Made by a program: the position numbers and the translations under genes. Under the pieces are notes generated by a model that saw only the letters and a program-made list of their open reading frames with translations, was not told where the DNA came from and ran no database searches. Shown here in pieces: positions 10,801 to 22,900 of a DNA stretch of 64,000 nt. Position 1 is the stretch's first letter. Each line of letters opens with the position of its first letter. This DNA comes from Apostichopus japonicus (taxonomy: Eukaryota; Echinodermata; Holothuroidea; Aspidochirotida; Stichopodidae). Location of the stretch: NCBI RefSeq assembly GCF_037975245.1, contig NC_092564.1, positions 13,230,484 to 13,294,483 on the forward strand, read 5' to 3'.

Positions 10801-13429
10801 TTAATGATTTTGGAGGGAAGTTTTGTTCTTTTAACAGACTCAGTTTAGAAAGTATCATGCAAAATAGAAAGCTTCATTTGCCAATTTGCTCTGCCCATTA
10901 CAGTACCTCTATGAGAAGCTGAACAAACTCATCACCAAGTTCCTGTCTGGCTGAGGTTAGCATCTGAATCATGATGGCTGGGGGTAGTTCGAAGAGGAGC
11001 GGTGCAAACAGAGGGCACGCCATGAGAGCCAGATGGTTGGTTACGTTCTCTCCGTCACGTCTGCTTGGAAGGAAGAAAACAAAAGGAATACTATACAACC
11101 TGTAATGGAGGTTACATTGAAGTGGCTGATCTGCATGCAGGATGCATGTTATTATGTTAATATCCATTCAGCCCTGGTAGAAGGCATCTAATAAGAGTAA
11201 CTATAACAGATTGGTGGATGGGTGGGGTGGGGTGGGGGTGAGGGTGGGGGACACATTCTACTACTAATGGACACAGCTGCTACCTTGATCTGAATGTCTC
11301 CTGGGTAGGAGGAGGCGGAGTTTCCAATGATCTGAAGCTGGGGGTGGGGTGGGGGTGGGGGACACATTCTTTTACTAATGGACACAGCTGCTACCTTGAT
11401 CTGAATGTCTCCTGGGTAGGAGAAGGAGGCGGAGTTTCCGATGATCTGAAGCTGGGGGTGGGGTGGGGGTGGGTTGGGGTGGGTTGGGGTGGGGGACACA
11501 TTCTTTTACTAATGGACAAAGCTGCTACCTTGATCTGAATGTCTCCTGGGTAGGAGAAGGAGGCGGAGTTTCCGATGATCGAGTTGCACCCAACAAGCTA
11601 TCTCTAGTTGGTGACTGATGGGACAAAGCCTCCCCATGACGTAACGGTGTTAACGATGGTAGTCTACTGCTGGCAGTGCTGTAAATCGATTGGCGAGGCG
11701 AGTGCGATGACTGCGGCTGTAGCAAGGTTCCATCGGACGCTGTGTTCACCAATCTTTGTCTAACCCTTTCTCTATCCCTCTGAATCTGACGATTCCTAAA
11801 CGCGGTGTAATCGTCTCTATTTGTCTGTCGTGACAGCAAACGAGCAGGCGGTTCCTGCACCAGCGGAGAGATGCTTCTCATGCCACGCAGTTCACGACCG
11901 CCAAACAAATTTGGCTCGTTTTCGTCAGATATAGGGGATGAGTTCAAATCCTGACCAACTCTGTTTGAAAGACTTGAAAACGGTGAAACATTTCGGCTAG
12001 CACGCACGACCCGTGGTCTCTCTGAAAAGGAACTAGATGCATTTGTCCTGATCTCAGGGCTACCTAATCTGAATAATTCATAGCTCAAGAGATCATCATC
12101 ATGTTCGTCAGAAGAAGACTCCGAATCCACTTCATCCCTTGTTCCTAATGATACAGTTCTCTCAGTTGTTAATCGTTCTAAATTGTCTCTTTGAAACCTG
12201 CCATATGCATTCTGTTCAGCAGGTGTAATTCTGTTTTGAAGTCTACTAAAGTTAAGGTTCCTCTGCCTATCTACAACTCTATCTCCATCCAAAGCTGGAT
12301 AAGTTCTGGATAGGGGTGAACTCGAATCCAGAGAAATCCTATCCCTCGGTGAAAAAGTTTCCAATGAATTAGAATTGGACATTGGACTGGTCAAGCCAGA
12401 GGCCAAAGAATGACCGTCTGATTGCTGCTCTTGTGTTGCCATTAATAATGGTGATGAGTTCATCACTCCACCCTCTGATGCCTGACTCCCAACTTGATTA
12501 CTTCTCAAGCTACGTACGGAACTGTTGGGGATTCTTTCGTCCATGTCACTTCGGTTTATCAGTTCACTTGAAAGTGGATTGCAATTTTCCCTGAAGATAT
12601 GTAAACTTCCTACTGGACTGGAACTCTCTGTTTGCTTTTCTGAATGTTTTACAATTCTTGAATCATTACTGGTTCCCTGAGAATTAATATTTCCATCTGG
12701 AGGCAGAGAGCCATGACTTTCTCCACCAACAGACTGTACTGTTTTACTATCTTTCACACGAACTCCCACTGCCGGTGGTCTTGTCGTCGACGATTTGTCA
12801 TGTGATTGACCACGTGAGAAGTTCGACGAAGGTTCATTACCACCGTCCGAGCTTTGCCGTTTCACAGGTAAACTGTTCGGTGCAGTCTCACATACCTCCC
12901 GAGTAGCTTTCTGTCCTATTTTGTTCTCCCTCGTCGATTTCTGTTGCCGAAAGTGCTTCCGAGTAATTTTGTTTAAATTCCCATGATTTGGCGTATTTCT
13001 GTTTGGGGCATCCCATACTCTGCCTTGGTCTTTCCCCAGGTCAGTAAAACCTGAGGTGTTTACCTTGGGGACGTGTTGATCTCTTTCTTTCTTACGACTG
13101 ACGTCGCTGGTAACTCTTCTCTTTACGTGTCGTTTCTGTTTTGCCGATGATTCATCGTCTTTATTCTCTACTTCGTGACTCTCCTTCTTCTCCTTTCTTT
13201 TCGGAATAGCCCCAGCATGGTGAAGCGACTGCGCTGACGGTTTGGTGTTCTGTGCGACGACTAGTCCAGGTTTCCGCCATCCTCTCTGAAATGGTATAGG
13301 CTCACCAGATGTTGACATTGAATGTGTCCTTAGGTGCGGTGTCCTGCCACTAGTTCCAACTTGAAGTTCCTTCCCCCGATCTGTAGGACCCTCCCGTCTT
13401 GAGTTGGTGAAGTTCGGTGATGGCTTCAT
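7824..13429 (-). CDS. Praja-like RING-H2 E3 ubiquitin ligase
   Basis: Likely an E3 ubiquitin ligase. Coding exons on the minus strand are 13429-11529, 11063-10907, 9899-9752, 8093-7978 and a proposed last exon 7895-7824, all phase-compatible (797 aa without the optional mini-exons). Residues 1-634 are low-complexity, Ser/Arg/Asn/Pro-rich and probably disordered. A PPPATEELIENL segment then leads into the RING-H2: CAIC (741-744), SCCHFFHSTC, ISVWLNK and finally CKLCRR (779-784). This order matches Praja1/2, where PPASKESID precedes the RING. The start is the first ATG after an in-frame TGA at about 13518. A splice acceptor at 13521/13522 suggests a 5' UTR exon upstream, perhaps near 16.2 kb. 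AATAAA signals lie at about 7684-7693. Odd points: the last exon has TTAA instead of an AG acceptor, the usual CPxCR proline is missing, and the large exon's donor sits in a tandem repeat. The family assignment rests on the RING and its lead-in; the N-terminal part resembles nothing I recognise. Confidence 0.72.
9600..9650 (-). ncRNA. Possible degenerate hammerhead-type motif
   Basis: On the minus strand the sequence reads CTGAAGA, then a palindromic stem GATCC-TGCTA-GGATC, then CAAA and TGTC. This resembles the CUGANGA / stem II / GAAA layout of hammerhead ribozymes carried by Penelope-like elements and similar repeats. The G12 position is C here, so an active ribozyme is unlikely. Whether stems I and III can form is not clear. 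Confidence 0.3.
11284..11337 (-). other. Candidate mini-exon (54 nt), copy 3 of exon tail
   Basis: Third copy of the 3' end of the Praja-like gene's large exon. It is preceded by a C-rich tract ending CAG and followed by AAG|GTAGCAGC. It has lost 3 nt relative to copy 2, so the frame is kept; it would encode SFRSLETPPPPTQETFRS. Whether it is spliced in is unknown. Confidence 0.4.
11395..11451 (-). other. Candidate mini-exon (57 nt), copy 2 of exon tail
   Basis: Second copy of the last part of the large exon, bounded by CCCCCAG and AAG|GTAGCAGC. The flanking introns would be 77 nt and 57 nt, very short. It would add a 19-residue in-frame repeat containing SSETPPPSPTQETFRS, the same peptide as the exon end. 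Confidence 0.45.
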
Positions 13430-13520
13430 ATTAATACGTGTACAGTACACACTTTTCTTCAAACCAGAGGAACTCTTGTGAGATGAAAATGACTTTGTTC
13501 TACCTCTTCCATGTTTTCAG

Positions 13521-14250
13521 TCTAGAAAGGAAGAAAAATAGTCTCAGTTTCAATGTGAAGCGCCTTGTTGGCTAATGTCAGTAACAATATTTTATTAAGT
13601 ACCAGAATCTATGTGCCCAATTTTTAATCAATTTTAATGAAGGCAACATTGATTTTGCCTTAACAGGTTCATGTACAGTTTTGCATTAGACAATTAGTGT
13701 AAACTACATCGTGACATCAAGTTACAACATGTACAACTAAAACATGAATTTAAGATTTAGTGAAGGTTCATGAAAAAATCTGACAACAAAGTTTCTTTTC
13801 TTTCTTTCATAGTTGGGGCTGTTTTGTGTACTGTCTTTGTTAATCTTACATTACTTTTTCCAATCCCCCCCCCCCCCCCACCCTACTTTATTACCTCCGT
13901 TTTGCATTAGTGGCTCTCAGCTGCTCCTGCTTCTTTGGCAACTTAGCAAGTACCATTTAATGTTAACTCATTATACAAGTTAGCAAGTGACTTCGATTTA
14001 TACCATAAACAGAGTAAAATAAATGTCACATGTCTAGTTCAGAAGCTGAAATGATTTCTCTCTCTCGATACAAATAATTATTAAAATTTGAATTTTGATG
14101 AAACTTTCACATCATTAGGTCAGCAATCTCTAACAATTTAATGCATGTATGAGTAACAGAGTGCACTTCCTCTAGTTATCAAACTATGCAACGACCAAAA
14201 CATTGGTCAAGTTAGACAGGTAGCTTTGTTAATAATCTTAAACATATTAG
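13521..14250. other. Non-coding stretch upstream of the Praja-like coding region
   Basis: No exon recognised. Contains a C-run at about 13866-13880. It probably lies in the first intron if the 5' UTR exon is near 16.2 kb. Confidence 0.4.
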
Positions 14251-15210
14251 TCAACTTTATATACGGAACAGGAAGCCAGTTTAAAAGTTTGAAATCCCGA
14301 GGAAGTATAGTATCACATATTTTCAGACTTGAAGTAAACCTGATCAAGTTATTTTGAAATGTTTAAAAATTTTTACATTTCTTACTGAGACTACTTTACC
14401 AAACACAGCACGCATAATCAATATACTGTAACACTGTATAAGGGCACTGGCAAGAAGTTTCTTTGCCAAAAGACTGAGAAACGGCTCTTTTCTGTAAAGA
14501 AATTTGAGCCGGCCATTTATCCTCTTCATAAGACTCACCACGTGTTTTCACCGGTAAGGAAGGCATGAAGTTCGGCACCTAGATACTTAATATTATTAGA
14601 ATTCTTGATAAGAACACCATTACATATTACACTAAGGAGATTCGCATTCTGTATCATACTAGGTCTACCAAACAAAATAGTTTGTCTTCCTGAGATGCAG
14701 GGTGAACAAATTGTCAGAAAACCAACTACAAAGGGATGTTAATTCTCTACTAAAAATAGTTTCAATGGTTTTAAAATCCCTGCCAGAAACCAATAGTGCT
14801 GTGTCATCAGTATAAAGTAGCACTCTGCTGGAAACAACATTATGTCACTGACATACAAGGAGAATAATAATGGGCCAATAATAGACCCCTGGGAACACCA
14901 TTAACAAGTTTAGCTTGACTGGACATGTGACCATTAATGTCAATCATCTGCTGCCTACCAGTTTAATTGGAAGTGAACCAATTAATACAAGAGACATGGC
15001 TGCACCCATATACCACACACCTTTAGGCTTCAGTTTAGCCAAAAGGAAGTTATGGTTTACAATGTCAAATGCCTTTTAAGATCAAGTAACACCATCCCAA
15101 CAAGATTGCCTTTAGCTGTCATTGACCTAATAAAATTGGTAAGATATATTATAGTTGTATCAGTAGAATAAACGTCTGAACCGCATTGAAAATCATTCAG
15201 TGTCTTATAC
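14250..15210 (-). mobile_element. Fossil non-LTR retrotransposon (reverse transcriptase)
   Basis: Read on the minus strand from 15210 downward, broken frames give STDTTIIYLTNFI, LLDLKKAFDIVNHN, GSIIGPLLFSLYVSDI, LYTDDTALLVSG and then the RT-distal stretch INGRLKFLYRKEPFL with YIDYACCVW. These are the finger, palm and thumb motifs of a Jockey/CR1/RTE-type reverse transcriptase in the correct order. YTDD replaces YADD, and several frameshifts are needed, so it is dead. It sits upstream of the Praja-like coding exons. It differs in sequence from the better-preserved LINE at 39.3-41.4 kb. Confidence 0.8.
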
Positions 15211-16372
15211 TGTATTTACTGAAGTACACACTAGGCCTAATTTGGTTGAACACAACCACACAAAGTACTAAGTAGTGTCTGACCAACCAACAACAATCAT
15301 GTCAAGTGCAAACGGAATTGTATTGCACTACGACACATTTGTACCCCTACGCAACAGTTAAATACATAATCTGTGTATTGGCCCCTGAAGTTTCAGTAGG
15401 CCTACTCGTGCTAGCATAGAACTACGTATATTATTAGCCTAAGTTTGTCTAGTGCTAGGCCTAGGCTGAGTTAATACATGTATGATGTATTACAAGAACT
15501 TTAAAGTTGAACGATGACACACTGGTAAGTGGTAACTAAGTTGCTAAGTTAGACTCAGCCCTAGCCTACCGTCTGCATTGCTTGAGGACTTTATTTTTAC
15601 ACCCATGATCACCCTGTAGCATGTACATCATTCATCTTTTGCGATGTGCGAGCTTCATTATTGGTATTCCCGATGTCATTTCACTGTGATGTTACTTTCA
15701 TTAGTGCTTACACTAGTTACATACGACGGATCATCCTGTCACTAGCCAGGCCTGATTCGGCTACGTAACTACGTAAATTTCATGCTGTGTGTTCGTACAG
15801 TACATACAATAACAAGTTGTAAGTGTTAATTGTGACTACGATTGTTTAATGCGTAACATGAACCCTTGATGTGTGGTCTCTCTCTCTGTCATAAAAAAAT
15901 ATACGTAAAAAACAATAATACTTGAGGGCAAGAAATTTTACTTAAGCTTAACTGTATTTTTCATAAGTTTATTTAATCCTACTTAAAATAGAGTAGAATA
16001 GAGAAGTTAATGTTAAAACGGCTTGAAATAAGTCCGTAATATGGCGAGAAGGCCTAGATCGATGGGTGACCAAATTGTAAGCCCCAAACCATGGTCGTGT
16101 TGGTTTGGATATTTGAAATTTGCATAGTGAGTTAATGAACGCCAAATGGAGTCGAGTTTTTGTAATATTGTGGTTCGGCTCAGACTGACTCTTTACTTTG
16201 GCGTTTCTCTCCTCTCCTCCGACCGACCTAATGCTCATTCGTCAAATAACACTATTGAAGCTGAACATACGAAAGCGTAGAAAAGCCATGAATGCGGCAA
16301 ACATCATACTTAAAGAAAAGTCACCTAATACAGAGCACTAAAACCAAACAATCAACAATCTGCATATCCACT
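15210..16372. other. Non-coding; possible 5' UTR exon or promoter near 16.2 kb
   Basis: No coding exon recognised. On the minus strand a G/A-rich segment near 16215-16185 ends at CCAAA|GTAAAG and could be a non-coding first exon for the Praja-like gene, but this is a guess from a donor-like site alone. Confidence 0.25.
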
Positions 16373-17739
16373 CCAGGCGCGTATCCAGGATTTTCTAACC
16401 CGGGGGGCGCGAATTACTATCTAAGCGGAGCGCCACCATCGGTTGGCGTGCAGCGTAGAAGAAAATTTCTGGTTTTGATACCCCCCAGATCACCGGAAAT
16501 GGCACTTCTCGGGCTTGAAAATGACCAACCAGATGTACACTTTTACCTGAGAACCAAGTATTTCCCAATAGTTTTCTTTCCATCCATAACCTTTTTGAAG
16601 ATGTTCACCAGTCACACATCATGTTCGACCTCATCGCATCTCCTGTGGATCATTGCTTTTGTAGGTAATTTCTACGTCGCGGTCCACAATACCCGACAGC
16701 CCCACGTTTCAAGGTTTTCAGCCCATTATTTGTTGAGAATTTGAAAATTCACATTTCTCGTGAATAAACTCACTTCAAAACATACCCATAATGTTGCAAA
16801 AAAATGTCATCTATGGACAACCAATATAGAAAAACCTCCTTGAACCCCTAACAGACCGGTCAAAATTACACTAGTAGAGGGAAGTATGATGAAGAATGTT
16901 GGTGAGGAAATTTTCGAAAATTCAGACACACTAATTTATTGGTGTAGAAATATTGCAACCTCTTATAACGGCTATTATAAAACTTGGTTGAAGGAAATGA
17001 AAAAAATAGCAGATATTTCCTTCAACCGAACAATACACACATAGGCGTAGGAGGCAGGGGCTCCTACTGAAAGAAAAATAAATTGCAATGATGTAGCTAA
17101 AGGAAATGAATAGTTTAAAAAATATCTCCTTGATAATTAAAATAAAGTTGTAAGCTTGGCCGACTAATTCGACATTACTAATGTAAAAGAGAATTTGACA
17201 TAATTGGACCTCCATGCTTTTTCTCCATCTACATAAGACATTTCGTTGTTTACAGCATCCCGCGGTATACTGCGCAATTTCCACGAACCGTACGGTACAC
17301 AATGACATGCGAGGTAATAACCGATGCTTACTTATAAGATATTGATATTAACGTGTTAAACGCGCGAAAAATTTAGGTTATATTTTTCGGGTAAAGTCGT
17401 TACAGTCCCAAAAATCAAATGGGTTACAATGACTACACACATCGACAGTTTTGAGGCTGTTCATCCTGGAACCTCGATTTTCATGCTCACTGACATATGA
17501 TGTGATATCTGCTGTGTGGTTTACAAATTCGAACAGGCGCATAGCGAATTCTTTGCCAAGGGAGGGGCGAAGCCTGTAGGCAAACTATCTAAGCGTAGCG
17601 CCACCACGAGTTGGCGCGAAGCGTACAAGAAAATTTTGGCCGAAAATGCCTCCCAGATCGCTGGATATGACACTTCCACTGCCTTGTAAGTTGCATCTAA
17701 GTTGCCCCCAACGCCCCCCCCCCCTGGATACGCACCTGG
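16373..17739. mobile_element. 1.37-kb element with inverted termini CCAGGYGCGTATCCAGG
   Basis: The left end at 16373-16389 and the right end at 17723-17739 are inverted copies of CCAGGYGCGTATCCAGG (16 of 17 match), with CCACT extending them outward. Inside, two direct subrepeats, each with CTATCTAAGCG then GAGCGCCACCA/TAGCGCCACCA and GTTGGCG, lie near 16419-16500 and 17585-17670. Another repeat (17041-17430) lies between them. No transposase frame is visible, so it is non-autonomous or two nested copies. Confidence 0.6.
17041..17430 (+). mobile_element. Partial GGCGTAGGAG-type MITE
   Basis: Begins ATAGGCGTAGGAGGC and shares CTACTGAAAGAAAAATAAATTGCAATG-like text, GGTTATATTTTTCGGG and AAGTCGTTACAG with the intact element at 21269-21639. 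Its right terminus is decayed. The middle contains unrelated sequence. Confidence 0.6.
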
Positions 17740-17749
17740 TAGTGGTATC

Positions 17750-19080
17750 AAGTCTGAGTTAGTCATTAATGTATTGCTATATAAGAGACCGCCAAAGTGT
17801 TAAGTGTTTTTATAGCTTTGTCTTTTTGTACAGTTAAGAATGAAAACACTCGTCCTTGAAATATGAAATGCATAGTTTCCGGGAGCAAGATTTTGTTCAA
17901 CCCCCCTTCCAGTATTATGTGTCCTCATGTTACTGTTATCGTGCTGTCTGAAATGTCTAGACTGAAAAAGTTTAATTACCGCAATGACAGTCCATGGGGG
18001 AAAACGGCTTACTAAAATAAAGAGAAATACTGATCATGGCTATCAGAGGATATAGTTCATTTGTTTCAAGAACATACATTTACAGCAGAAAAGTATAACA
18101 CGGCATACCCAAAATAACATGACGCAGGCCACGTCGTCGACCATACTTTACAAGTGATATACAATAATAAAAACTTCGCCCCTGATTGTCCTTAAAATAC
18201 AACATGATAAAGTTCAAAATTCTGTATTTGCAGAAGGAAAAAGAAACAAAACGCCTTGTCTGTATAAAAAATCTGAGATAAACATATAATATTAAATTAG
18301 ATCTCGTTAGTTATTCATATACAAATACAGTACTGTATGATAGAAATTATTGGGCTTTACTCGTGAAGGGAAAGACTAGTGTGGATGTGATTAGATACTA
18401 TGGGATTACATTATATTCGAATAACTAGAGAAACTTATCGACATGATAGAACTCGAGAAATGTTAAATTACTTTTAAACTTGAGAAATGATATTTTCGTA
18501 AGCATGCTGAGCCTTGACTAGTGACATTTTGCAGTGTAAGATTTTGAATTATGTAATTCCTCTGTTATTGGGAATTCACTTTTGTTTAACATTAATCAAA
18601 TGGCAATTTAATATTGTGTTATTTTATCATATTTGTTGAAATTATAGGATCCATATTTGATGAGTAATCATGTCCTTATTTGCAATCAAATTTGGTACTC
18701 TTATTACAAGCAAAGAAAAACTAATTAAAAATGTTGGAAACTGCCAACGCATGTATGTAGATATTTCGCAATCTCGACAACGTAACAATTCTGCATTGAC
18801 ACTAATATGGAAGGTGAATGCAGTTATTGGTTTATCAACATGCTTCTGTTTCCCTGATGTCTTTAATATCGAGAATTCAGAGCTGTTGAAGATATTGTGC
18901 AGCATATTTGCACTAAACTTAGATACAAATAACATCTTAAACAGAATCGTGTACCAATTGAGTATGGTGAGAGCATGGATGCATACCAAGACAGTGACAG
19001 CAATGAAATATTACCCTGACATGGCGTAAACTTTCAGGAATTACTTAATAGTTCTTAAGAATGCAAATCATTCTCAGTTT
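17750..19080. other. Intergenic, no gene recognised
   Basis: Long open frames on both strands at about 18640-19030 overlap almost completely and have no recognisable domain, so I treat them as chance. Confidence 0.4.
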
Positions 19081-19500
19081 CATAACAACAATAACTATTA
19101 AGATGTGACCAATTTAAGTTGTGCTTTCCTGTACACTATGTCCTTGCACAAAATTTCATGCCAAAACTTGTTCAAAACTTAGAACTGACCACATCCCTAT
19201 AACTAAGAATTACAAGCCTCTGTTGGAAACAAAATGATCCGGCTACAGTCTAGGGCTTTCAAGGGTTTTAAACTTTACCCTTTGCTGACCTCACTAACCT
19301 CTGACCTTTCACAAAGAATTTCTGGACGTTTGTGCTCATTATAGGGGAACCTACATACCAAATACGAAATGCACCCCAGTCAAGCTCTTCTGAAGTTGAA
19401 GCATTTACGACCAAGTGTCACATCCACATACACACACCCATACACACGCAATGCATTGCATAGATTCCTTCTTTCTTCAGCAAGGAATCATAAAGGTCAC
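19080..19500 (+). repeat. Copy of the TGACCT/hairpin repeat family
   Basis: Shares phrases with 6.6-7.1 kb (CTCACTAACCTCTGACCTTTCAC, CATACCAAATACGAAATG, AAGTGTCACATCCACA). It ends in a perfect 8-bp inverted repeat GATTCCTT / AAGGAATC at 19463-19470 and 19482-19489. Confidence 0.5.
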
Positions 19501-19960
19501 AAACGTTTCACGAACAAAATTACTTTGTTTCTTTGAAAGTTGTTATCCTACACCCCATGCATCCACTCCTACCATTGACCATTCGCTGATGAGGATACAC
19601 AAGAACGTCATGGAAACTACTATAACTGTTATGTACTGCTGTATATTTATTATATTGTAGTGATGCATACCACATATGTAACTGTAGTGTTAACCCTGAC
19701 AGATATGAATATAGTGTGATGTATACAGCTCTATGGTTTTGTACAAACAGGAGTGCCACCGAGCATGACATTTTTAAAATATGCTTTCTAATTTATGTGT
19801 GATCACGTGATTATCTCTATAGTAACATACACCATAACGTTGATTGTGTTCTCTTGATTGTGACAAGGATTAAGATTAACCGCCTTGTTATCTTGGTGCT
19901 GTATTACGATAATAAGATAACAGCCTGTACACCGATGGCATATACAGTATGTATCCATGG

Positions 19961-22900
19961 TTACTTCTTCCGTCCGGGGAGGGTCCCCATGTATTTGCAG
20001 ATGATACTCAACATTACCTCATCTGCTCCACCTCCAATAGAACCTAGCCTAAATTAAAAAGAGGAAAATACAGAAAAGTGTTTGAACCATTCAAGAAACC
20101 AGCATGCAACTATGATATGGCGAGGAGGCCAGATGTGGCAACCCTTCCTCACTTTGAAACCTTTCACATTTTAATGAATCCAAACTGGTGTTTGTAAACG
20201 TGGGTTATAAGAAAGCAATTGTTATAAGTGGCATATGTATGTGGAGTAGGAAATGTGGTCCCCTCAGGGGCAATTTTGATGGAAAGAAAATAATTGGGGA
20301 TGTATTCTGTACCTGCCGTCACGGAACGTTCTGCTAACAGGATTGTGAGTAAACCCAGAACCACCTAAATATTGTAGACAAGAGTCGCTCACTTCACGGC
20401 AGAGACGACCGCCTTTAAGTTTCGCCATCGACGCACGCTTTGTGACATCCTGACCGTCTAAAAATTTGCCTAAAGTAAAAGTAAGATCATGTTTAATTGC
20501 ATAAAAAAACTGACTTATTGAAAGTGATAGCTGGAGGTCAATTATTTTCTAAATGTAAACCCAATCGAATTTAAGCAAACTCCAATATACCCAAATTTTC
20601 TCCCCTCAGACCCTTCCCGTGGACAACAAAAATCCCCCACCCTCTGTATGTAAGTGTCGGTTGCTCCCCCTCCATGGCGTGCAGAATTCTGGTGAAACAG
20701 ACAACACCTCAGGAAAAATATCGCCCTGGCCCATAGACCAGATCGAATATGGAACTGTAGGTTGGAAATTTACAACCATCTGTTACAAAATAAATACTGA
20801 AACGTACCGACAGTTCTGTAGAGCACGGATCTAAGCAGTTCAATTTCCGTTGCCAGCTCAGCCATTCTGAAATGGACCACCTGATTATCCAGTATTGGTT
20901 TCCCAAAGATCTTCCTCTCTCGACAGTAGTCAATCGTGTAAGCAATACACTTCTCTAAGCCAAGAAGGACTACAAGTGAATAATTTCAATATTAAAATTA
21001 TACCCATTTCGAAGCATGCGACTGTCAGTTAGATCAAATATTTAGAGTCGATAATATTCTGGACAATGAATAAATAACCAAAATGAAAACTTTTCATGGT
21101 TCCTTGCTGCTGCTCATTGATTTGATAAACAGGGAACACTCCAAATATGTAATGATGATGGGTTTGGATATTATGCTAAACTTTCACCTCTTCTAGCTAG
21201 AAAAACTAAACACACATGATGAATCTTTGAATGTGTAATGATAGTTCAAGCCATTATGTACATATCATCATAGGCGAAGGAGGCGGGGGCTGGGGGCTGC
21301 AGCACCCCCCCTAAAAAAAAAACAATTGTGAAAATTCGGGCAATATGCTGAGAATTTTTCGGGCACCTACTGAAAGAAAAATAAATTGCAATGTGTTTTT
21401 CAATGGTTAAACTTCTATTATGATTATCGTTATGATTGTAACGACCTCCCCAAAATTATAACCAATATGGAAGGGTAATAAAACGGCAAATGATTGTATG
21501 TAATTGGCATGCGATGTAATAACCGATGCATGCCTATATTATATGCACATTAAGGTGTTGAACGCGCACATTTTGGTTATATTTTTCGGGCAAGTCGTTA
21601 CAGCCCCCCAAAATCAAATTGGGCTCCTACGCCTATATGCATATCATACGGTGGGTAGGATATATGTCAGTTGAACCTTTCTCTATAACGCGCCTTGGAA
21701 AGTGACGAATTCAACCGAAAGTCAATCGAACAATTAGTTGAGATGCGACAACTATACCTTCAGTCTTTACCACACCAACTGTGATGATATGGAAATTCCT
21801 GTCGTTTTGTGAACTTGGTAAACATGAAATGGTTAATAAATTTATGTAATGATCAGTAGTTTTTTCCAGCCAACAAATCAGTTAAGTGGTACTGCGGTAG
21901 CCTGAATCAATAACTATAAAAATCACGAATCTATCAGTTACACCCACCCGATGCAACTCCAAATAATCTTTCTTCTTGGAACTGAAGCATCTGGTAGGTA
22001 AATCCCTGACCCTCGTCTCCGATGAGATACTTTTGAGGGATTCGGACATCTTCGAAGAAGACTTGAGCAGTGTCTGATGAGTGCATACCAATCTTTTCTA
22101 TCTTCGTAGTTCTGTCAACTCCTATAAGAGAAGAAAATATAGGACATTAAAAGTAAATATTAACTCTACAATTATTTCTCTTTGTAGAGCAATTTCCTTG
22201 TATGAAAGAAGCCTAGGTACTTTTAATGATATGGCAGTTATATATGGGAAAGACAATTTAGCATCCAAAGGTTAGCCTGAATTTTTGTGGAGTTTTAATA
22301 AACCTTTAGTATCCAAGGGCAGGCAGATCAGGGATTTGTTGAAAAAGGCTTTCTCTCCTCCAGTGTTTGCTAGCAGACACATCCAGTCAGCCTGTGTGCC
22401 TGATGTAATCCACATTTTAGCTCCATTGATGATGAAGTCGTCGCCATCTTTGACCGCGGTAGTTGTGATATCTTTTAATGAAGAAAGCATTCTCATTATC
22501 AAACAAAATCAAACCATCGGAATCATTTATGTTTTACAAAATCTATCATCATGTTCGGGAGGCCCGTTTTCAAATCAAGGGCTTGCCTTTGATTTAGCAA
22601 AAAGGAAAGAATTACGAATTTCTGACATGTCCCCTCCCGCCGCACCCACCCATCCCCACCCTCCACTTCGGTACCAACGAGCCTGTAGATTATGACAACT
22701 CTATTTTATTTATTTATTATAGATGAACGGATGGATGGATGAATGGATGGGGGTGGGTGGGTGTTTGGGTGGGGGCATGTTCCTTACATCAAACAGGTAA
22801 ATGAAACGCTGAGTCATGGATCTCACTTACTTTGTCTCATGTATTTTGACCTATACCATTTTTGTTCGCCTACCCCCCCCCCCTTCACCAACCTGCTGAG

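Larger units (their letters stand above)
11210..11590. repeat. 111-134 bp tandem triplication spanning a splice donor
   Basis: Three units, each with the sequence CCGCCTCC..ACCCAGGAGACATTCAGATCAAG (minus strand), a GTAGCAGC donor, the phrase GTCCATTAGTA, and a C-rich/G-rich tract that varies in length. The first unit overlaps the coding end of the large exon; the others lie in the intron. Confidence 0.9.

Noticed and set aside
12382-12594. Plus-strand frame inside the Praja-like large exon
   Set aside because: Antisense shadow of a long coding exon.
16292-16744. 150-codon plus-strand protein
   Set aside because: It runs through the end of an inverted-repeat element; the peptide reflects the repeat.
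18642-19029. Coding gene at 18.6-19.0 kb
   Set aside because: Overlapping open frames of similar size on both strands, with no recognisable domain or splice sites.
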